Source: an uncultured Paracoccaceae bacterium
GTDB lineage: Bacteria; Pseudomonadota; Alphaproteobacteria; Rhodobacterales; Rhodobacteraceae
NCBI GenBank assembly: GCA_958439195.1
Contig: OY288163.1
Coordinates: forward strand, 1 to 21,214
Length of the DNA stretch: 21,214 bases
Reading direction: 5' to 3'
The notes under the pieces were generated by a model that was given only the letters and a program-made list of their open reading frames with translations, searched no databases and had not been told where the DNA came from. How positions within the stretch are numbered: position 1 is the first letter of the stretch; each line of letters starts with the position of its first letter. Positions 20,301-21,214 of this stretch are shown here, piece by piece. Both the position numbers and the translations under genes were made by a program.

Positions 20301-20656
20301 GGCAGGGTTGGGAAATAACAATAATAGACAACACACTGCCAATTGTTCACATCCCCCATAACTCCCTCACCTGAAATACGCTACAGCCTGCTGCAATAAG
20401 TCAACCGCACGAGCAGCACTTGCTACAGCCACCTGCACCTCCCCCACCTTCTCAACCTCCCCTGCTACAGCTCTGCCCTTTGACTGTGCTGCTGCTACTG
20501 CTGCTTTGACTGCGGTCAACCGCACTGCTACTGCTGCCAGCAGGGCATCCCACAACGCGCTACAGCCTCCACGCCTGGTGTGTTCTAACAAGCGGTCCAG
20601 TGCCACTGCTGCTACTGCCGTGGCAGACTCCCGCAGCTCCTCTTGCGTAAAAGCAC
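3284..20656 (-). CDS. UTP20: UTP20 (DRIM), SSU processome HEAT-repeat scaffold; 10 exons, 5' partial
   Basis: Seen: the coding join on the minus strand is 20656-20371, 19649-18204, 17991-16943, 15448-14109, 12955-11445, 10928-10292, 9605-9279, 8509-7717, 6236-5972 and 5303-3284. Every junction is GT-AG and every phase fits (1/2, 2/1, 2/1, 1/2, 0, 2/1, 0, 0, 1/2, 2/1). The result is 9,674 nt with no internal stop. Known: UTP20 is a nucleolar alpha-solenoid of the 90S/SSU processome, needed for early U3-dependent cleavages of pre-rRNA. Human and yeast proteins are about 2,785 and 2,493 residues. This one is already at least 3,224 without its N-terminus, because of poly-Gln, poly-Ala, Glu-rich and Gly-rich inserts between conserved helices. 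Conserved blocks from all parts of the family appear in order, ending in a Lys/Arg tail. The identification rests on remembered family sequence, not a search. No obvious TGTAA poly(A) signal was found downstream on this strand. Confidence 0.93.
5304..5971 (-). other. UTP20 intron 9, with G-run donor side
   Basis: 668 bp, GT-AG. On the sense strand the first about 100 bases after the donor are G-rich, beginning gtgaggggggggggtttagg and including the telomere-like tract 5936-5960. The rest shows no coding sequence I can support. Confidence 0.85.
5936..5960. repeat. telomere-like CCCTAAA tract
   Basis: CCCTAAA, CCCTAAA, CCCCTAAA, CCC in a row on the plus strand, inside intron 9 and 12 bp from its donor. 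On the sense strand it reads GGGTTTAGGG. This is the plant/Chlorophyceae-type telomere unit. Confidence 0.75.
5972..6236 (-). CDS. UTP20: UTP20 exon 9
   Basis: The acceptor is ctcttgcag|gtctgt and the donor is ggttag|gtgagg. It completes the Gly codon from exon 8 and leaves AG for exon 10. It encodes about 88 residues. LLRSCPHYIPSTSQLRFLLKW matches the VKKVKSYQITEKQLQVLLAY position. After an Ala/Gly insert, GLLRAVLGRKVVVPEVYDCM matches GLLKAILSRKLLVPEIDEVM. Its 5' part, including the acceptor, has several degraded copies in intron 8. Confidence 0.95.
6259..6293. repeat. degenerate telomere-like TTTAGGG tract
   Basis: GGGGTTTAGGGTTTTGGGTT, then GTTAGGGTTTAGG, on the plus strand, between exon 9 and its first intronic copy. 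Confidence 0.65.
6299..6386 (-). repeat. intronic copy 2 of the exon 9 5' edge (dead pseudo-exon)
   Basis: It matches 6161-6250 at an offset of 138 bp, including acceptor and codons. It could splice as tctcgcag|gcctgttgc and would read LLRSCPHYTPSTSQLRACSS and then Gly and TAG. The conserved RFLLKW is lost by a small deletion, so use of this acceptor would truncate the protein. Confidence 0.8.
6666..6697. repeat. partial copy of dispersed repeat X
   Basis: gtgcaccgtcaacaacaggc with its flank resembles 20279-20310 in intron 1 (gtgcaccgtcaacaagcggc). Both are followed by A/C-rich sequence. Confidence 0.5.
6731..6811 (-). repeat. intronic copy 3 of the exon 9 5' edge
   Basis: It aligns to 6190-6271 with scattered changes and retains the acceptor ctcttgcag and the following telomere-like tract. 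Its reading frame has diverged (coding strand gtttactgcgttcatgcccc). Confidence 0.75.
6800..6841. repeat. degenerate telomere-like TTTAGGG tract
   Basis: GGGGTTTAGGGTTAGGATTT, then AGGGTTAAGGTTATAGGGTT. It follows exon 9 copy 3 exactly as the 6259 tract follows exon 9, so the tract was duplicated with the exon edge. Confidence 0.65.
6860..6961. repeat. dispersed repeat X, copy in intron 8
   Basis: It shares gggctcctcctttgctcaca, then a gtagt..c.actgccgacaag core and ccagg.agggt with copies at 19851-19950 and 20217-20320 in intron 1. Copies are diverged and about 100 bp long, in the same orientation. It has no ORF. Confidence 0.7.
7108..7137 (-). repeat. partial intronic copy 4 of the exon 9 acceptor
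   Basis: About 30 bp (gaacgcagcaaacctgccag core) resembling the exon 9 acceptor region at 6221-6250. It is short and diverged, and reported because it follows the same series. Confidence 0.45.
7667..7681. repeat. C15 homopolymer (G15 on the gene strand)
   Basis: A run of 15 C, 36 bp from the intron 8 donor. A similar 15-C run is at 16791-16805 in intron 3. Confidence 0.85.
7717..8509 (-). CDS. UTP20: UTP20 exon 8
   Basis: The acceptor is gttgtgcag|gtgtca and the donor is ctggcag|gtgagg. It begins phase 0 and leaves one base, G. It encodes about 264 residues. VSEAKEVSAFAGRYKEAKRC and AYEAYEILAANI match EEKEVKQILSKVMEARRSKSYDSYEIL. ALGLLDPLLPLLVRAL matches the LEMLDPFVSLLIDCL block, and PIAQDCFRLLAG leads into exon 9. 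A cryptic donor-like GAG|GTGAGT lies near 8489, but conserved codons continue through it. Four TTTGACC words (8125-8165) encode the KRSGQSGQ linker. Confidence 0.95.
8510..9278 (-). other. UTP20 intron 7
   Basis: 769 bp, GT-AG. The donor side (9110-9278) is almost pure G/A on the sense strand with many GGG to GGGGGG runs. It contains the perfect hairpin at 8858-8903. No coding content. Confidence 0.85.
8858..8903. repeat. perfect 18-bp hairpin in intron 7
   Basis: gccccaatgcaagggggc at 8858-8875 is exactly complementary to 8886-8903, with a 10-nt loop. It is strong enough to fold in either transcript. It could be a tiny foldback element or a small-RNA precursor; the stem is shorter than a typical algal pre-miRNA. 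Confidence 0.8.
9279..9605 (-). CDS. UTP20: UTP20 exon 7, most conserved block
   Basis: The acceptor is ttgaaacag|ttactc and the donor is ggagag|gtgggt. Both ends are phase 0 and it encodes 109 residues. KLMK of exon 6 plus LLPPEVERVELPRALQSV gives the family motif VKLMQSLPQEVMEANLPSIL. RSRAQWVRDEARAVLVSM then matches KNRAQEIRDIARSTLAKI, and LPDKGYTAHVIGFTVTAVLE matches VRGYQVHVLTFTVHMLL. It ends LLEGDVFGE, which continues as in FNHELFGAVAEEKEV. This exon alone is enough to identify UTP20. Confidence 0.96.
9606..10291 (-). other. UTP20 intron 6, G-run donor side
   Basis: 686 bp, GT-AG. The sense strand is G-rich for about 250 bases after the donor gtatgg, including a G11-type run near 10262-10271. 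The acceptor half is ordinary sequence. No gene seen. Confidence 0.85.
10292..10928 (-). CDS. UTP20: UTP20 exon 6, with acidic Gly/Glu linker
   Basis: The acceptor is cgtgccag|ggagac and the donor is atgaag|gtatgg. It encodes about 213 residues. The opening ETNVTDAAVQALAAVAGQLGW and LRYMKQR...AVLDSFHFPL correspond to NITTAATEIIGAICKHLSW and LLVIVLEAFHFD in human UTP20. A long Gly/Glu/Ser linker (plus-strand about 10480-10740) follows, then RVLLLRVLPALHEHL and the end ALVKLMK, matching AFAMVKLM. The linker DNA is the source-like partner of an antisense copy in intron 4 (13499-13608). Confidence 0.94.
10929..11444 (-). other. UTP20 intron 5
   Basis: 516 bp, GT-AG. Apart from the decoy copy of the exon 6 acceptor at 11197-11226, nothing recognisable. 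Confidence 0.85.
11197..11226 (-). repeat. decoy copy of the exon 6 acceptor
   Basis: 28 of 30 bases match 10913-10942, covering the last bases of intron 5 and the first codons of exon 6. The AG and GGAGACCAATGTGACT are kept. It lies 284 bp upstream in the transcript of the real acceptor. Confidence 0.8.
11445..12955 (-). CDS. UTP20: UTP20 exon 5, with Gln-rich tandem repeats
   Basis: The acceptor is gtttgcag|cgttcc and the donor is tgatag|gtgagg. It begins phase 0 and leaves AG of a split Arg codon. It encodes about 503 residues. RSFRPNVYRELGIMEAMGS matches the SRELGILSKISKF block, LDEVDYEQRLQFY matches DDINFDVRFSTF, and DKDFFLNVSHLQVHRRGRAL matches MDFFENMKHIQIHRRARAL of human UTP20. Two lineage-specific low-complexity blocks interrupt it: a 17-residue GEGGVAVA/poly-Gln repeat and a 28-residue Gln/Gly/Glu repeat after the HRR block. 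Confidence 0.95.
11670..11837 (-). repeat. two 84-bp tandem repeats coding Gln-rich 28-residue units
   Basis: Offset 84 bp in frame within exon 5. Each unit encodes a Gln-rich block of the type NEQQQQQGEQ, then GNxGQxQDQQQQ. Further partial units flank them. It is an expansion-prone linker after the conserved HRR.RAL block. Confidence 0.8.
12651..12745 (-). repeat. 51-bp tandem repeat coding GEGGVAVA plus poly-Gln
   Basis: gctactgccacccctccctc recurs at 12651 and 12702, giving two EGEGGVAVA units separated by Gln runs, with a degenerate VAVA(D/E)T unit beside them. In frame in exon 5. Confidence 0.75.
12956..14108 (-). other. UTP20 intron 4
   Basis: 1,153 bp, GT-AG. The donor side is G-rich on the sense strand (including a G12 run at 14083-14094). 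It contains the antisense exon 6 fragment at 13491-13619. No coding sequence supported. Confidence 0.85.
13491..13619 (+). mobile_element. inserted antisense copy of exon 6 linker, flanked by 9-bp repeat
   Basis: 13499-13608 matches the reverse complement of 10621-10730 with about 6 differences in 110 bp. The block is bounded by tccttagag at 13482-13490 and 13620-13628, which looks like a target-site duplication. The open frame here (ERVEREGVGGG...) is a relic of the exon 6 linker, not a gene. Confidence 0.75.
14109..15448 (-). CDS. UTP20: UTP20 exon 4
   Basis: The acceptor is ttgtgtcag|gtgtgg and the donor is gggaag|gtgagt. The exon completes the Gly codon split with exon 3 and ends on a whole Lys codon. 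It encodes about 447 residues. It starts VVPLVVLVLYPKMRKR, then ALAALRPVELRPLLELLLLPL, which corresponds to LFPILMRILYGRM and FLAGTQPEEIQIFLDLLFEP of human UTP20, the core of the DRIM region. Later helices read LLQHLGHQLLPLLPPLL. The exon ends SAKGK and joins RELGI of exon 5, as the family order requires. Confidence 0.94.
15772..16171 (+). pseudogene. decayed plus-strand ORF pair in intron 3, possible retroelement 3' end
   Basis: Frame 1 runs from ATG at 15772 (right after a TGA) to TGA at 16020 (82 codons, including DVDEESGLVYGPFKHAFKCI). Frame 2 continues to TAG at 16171, reading QPMGFVTNYCLHPGLQALLA, then FLSRREALTPIGAVEVLGDF and DLAAGPHV. Together they read like one protein broken by a frameshift. 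About 110 bases later come TGTAA and four TAA units (16280-16293), as at the 3' tail of some non-LTR elements. agaatcg occurs at 15604-15610 and at 16297-16303, a possible 7-bp target duplication. I do not recognise the protein. Confidence 0.35.
16280..16293 (+). repeat. TGTAA plus (TAA)n tail
   Basis: tgtaataataataata on the plus strand. TGTAA is the usual chlorophyte poly(A) signal, and a short TAA tail after it fits the end of a retroposed copy transcribed from the plus strand. Confidence 0.45.
16791..16805. repeat. C15 homopolymer in intron 3
   Basis: 15 consecutive C, G on the gene strand, in the donor-proximal G-rich tract. Confidence 0.85.
16943..17991 (-). CDS. UTP20: UTP20 exon 3
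   Basis: The acceptor is ttgtgcag|gttctc and the donor is gaccag|gtgggc. The exon enters with the G of a split Arg codon and leaves one base, G, for exon 4. It encodes about 350 residues. It begins FSPLWSPASGALGALLTHH, matching the NFSALWDPVIELISSHAHE block of human UTP20. It then has a Glu/Gln-rich insert (EEEEGEQQQQQQQQ), a basic KKRKQQQQQQ stretch and a Glu-rich patch. It ends KLVRLSDVKTLREELLGFPL, equivalent to the LLEDRSFKEEIVHFSI block, then EEQRP. Confidence 0.92.
17992..18203 (-). other. UTP20 intron 2
   Basis: 212 bp, the shortest intron, GT-AG, without a G-rich donor tract or recognisable repeat. Confidence 0.9.
18204..19649 (-). CDS. UTP20: UTP20 exon 2
   Basis: The acceptor is tttttgtag|ggcgag and the donor is catcag|gtgagc. 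The exon completes AGG (Arg) from exon 1 and leaves AG for exon 3. It encodes about 482 residues from RASRVEDFAQILAL to GLLGVLYI. The content is HEAT-like amphipathic helices with low-complexity Ala, Ser and Gln linkers (for example SSSSSSRS and KQQQQAVAV). The end, LLPAVVAGLLGVLYI, runs directly into FSPLW of exon 3, as in the family motif LRYLLGMLYINFSALW of human UTP20. On the plus strand the exon is dense in GCTGTAGC and GCAGTAGC words. Confidence 0.9.
19851..19950. repeat. dispersed repeat X, copy in intron 1
   Basis: gggcgcacaaaatgcagcaa begins the match, followed by the cctcctttgct.acaagtagt core and aggccaggcagggtt. It pairs with 20217-20320 in the same orientation. Confidence 0.75.
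20217..20320. repeat. dispersed repeat X, second copy in intron 1
   Basis: gggcgcataaaagtcagcg, gctcctcctttgctaacaag, and ggccaggcagggttgg. It is the copy closest to that in intron 8 at its left end and to 19851-19950 at its right end. Confidence 0.75.
20371..20656 (-). CDS. UTP20: UTP20 exon 1 of window (first visible; N-terminal exons missing)
   Basis: The exon opens after a minus-strand acceptor (tgtgctag|gtgc) and ends at the donor cag|gtgaggg. It enters with two bases of a split Gly codon and leaves with two bases (AG) of a split Arg codon, which exon 2 completes with G. It encodes about 95 residues starting AFTQEELRESATA and ending AVAYF, an Ala/Val-rich helical stretch fitting the N-terminal third of UTP20. 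No ATG or plausible start is seen, so the gene continues upstream. This is the least conserved exon; its inclusion rests mainly on the matching phase and the coding-like composition. Confidence 0.75.
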
Positions 20657-21214
20657 CTAGCACAATTACACGACAGCAAGGAAATATATTCGAAGAAATT
20701 GTCAGTAATTACAAAGTCTAGGAGTAGAATGTACAATAGGACAATATGTTTAGACTGGTGGCCGTAAATGCTTGCCTGCATGTTTGGGGCCGTCTGCTGC
20801 TTGGTCTTGTGTGACCTTTTGGCATAGCTCTTTTTGCATTTTGATTCACTGATTGAATGATTGATTGTGGTTATCCTAATCATGCTCGCAATTAGCACCG
20901 CCTCCATTGGACAATGTTCATATGCACCCTCCCATTCCTGCTGTGTTGCTCGTCTAAACTCAATGGTACTCGAGGTGCAGGGGAGAACATAAACCCCTAA
21001 CCTTGACTTGGGCGCCAAAAGGTGCTTCCAGGCTATACCCTTCCTTACATTCTTTTAAGCTCTAAGACACCGATGGCAAAGCAGGGGACAGTAGACTCTT
21101 TTTGTGCAAAGAGGCTAAGCACAGAACTTATGCATGCTTGTTGATCCTTGTTTATAAACCCTATGCTAGTGAGGCCTACTGTTCTTGCACAACAGAACCC
21201 TGCTTTCTTCGCCC
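20657..21214. other. probable intron upstream of the first visible exon
   Basis: No conserved UTP20 sequence is seen here on the minus strand. The longest minus frame (to 21018) is not protein-like, and GC is lower than in exons. Since the family has a few hundred further N-terminal residues, the missing exons are probably beyond the window. It includes short gattgattgaatg-type repeats near 20848. Confidence 0.5.

Larger units (their letters stand above)
19650..20370 (-). other. UTP20 intron 1 of window
   Basis: 721 bp, GT-AG. It holds two copies of dispersed repeat X and otherwise AT-richer sequence with no supported coding region. Confidence 0.8.

Overview
The window is nuclear DNA of a eukaryote, most likely a chlorophyte green alga. 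The evidence is one large gene split by GT-AG introns, very GC-rich exons full of CAG/CTG-type Ala, Gln and Ser runs, Gly/Arg/Glu-rich linkers, and TTTAGGG-type telomere-like tracts inside introns. The assignment to green algae, perhaps Chlorophyceae, is inference from composition.

The only convincing gene lies on the minus strand and fills 3284 to 20656. Ten exons join with fully consistent reading phases into at least 3,224 codons of UTP20 (DRIM), the giant HEAT-repeat scaffold protein of the small-subunit (SSU) processome that acts with U3 snoRNP in 18S rRNA maturation. The stop codon is in the window. The N-terminal end is missing and must lie upstream, beyond 20656. Conserved blocks occur in the family order: FSPLW..., LYPKM.KR, RELGI, KDFF...HLQVHRR.RAL, LVKLMK.LP, NRAQ-like RSRAQWVRDEAR, YEAYEIL, GLLRAVL.RK.VVPE, DYPLG.K, YEHETGR and a basic C-terminal tail.

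By region: 1-3283 is a gene-poor flank with a doubtful plus-strand terminal exon, a perfect 52-bp direct repeat, a nested foldback structure and several hairpins next to the UTP20 stop. 3284-9605 holds exons 10 to 7, and its introns carry telomere-like tracts, decaying copies of the 5' end of exon 9, and a perfect 18-bp hairpin. 9606-15448 holds exons 6 to 4, with a 110-bp antisense copy of exon 6 inserted in intron 4, flanked by a 9-bp direct repeat. 15449-16942 is intron 3, with a decayed foreign-looking plus-strand ORF and a TAA-repeat tail. 16943-20656 holds exons 3 to 1, and intron 1 carries two copies of a dispersed repeat also found in intron 8. 20657-21214 looks like intron.

There is no operon, CRISPR or defence system here. 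The unusual content is the intron biology: repeated duplication of exon edges, insertion of an antisense exon fragment, G-runs at most donor sites, and short words (GCTGTAGC, GCAGTAGC, TTTGACC) that recur through the gene and shape the protein.
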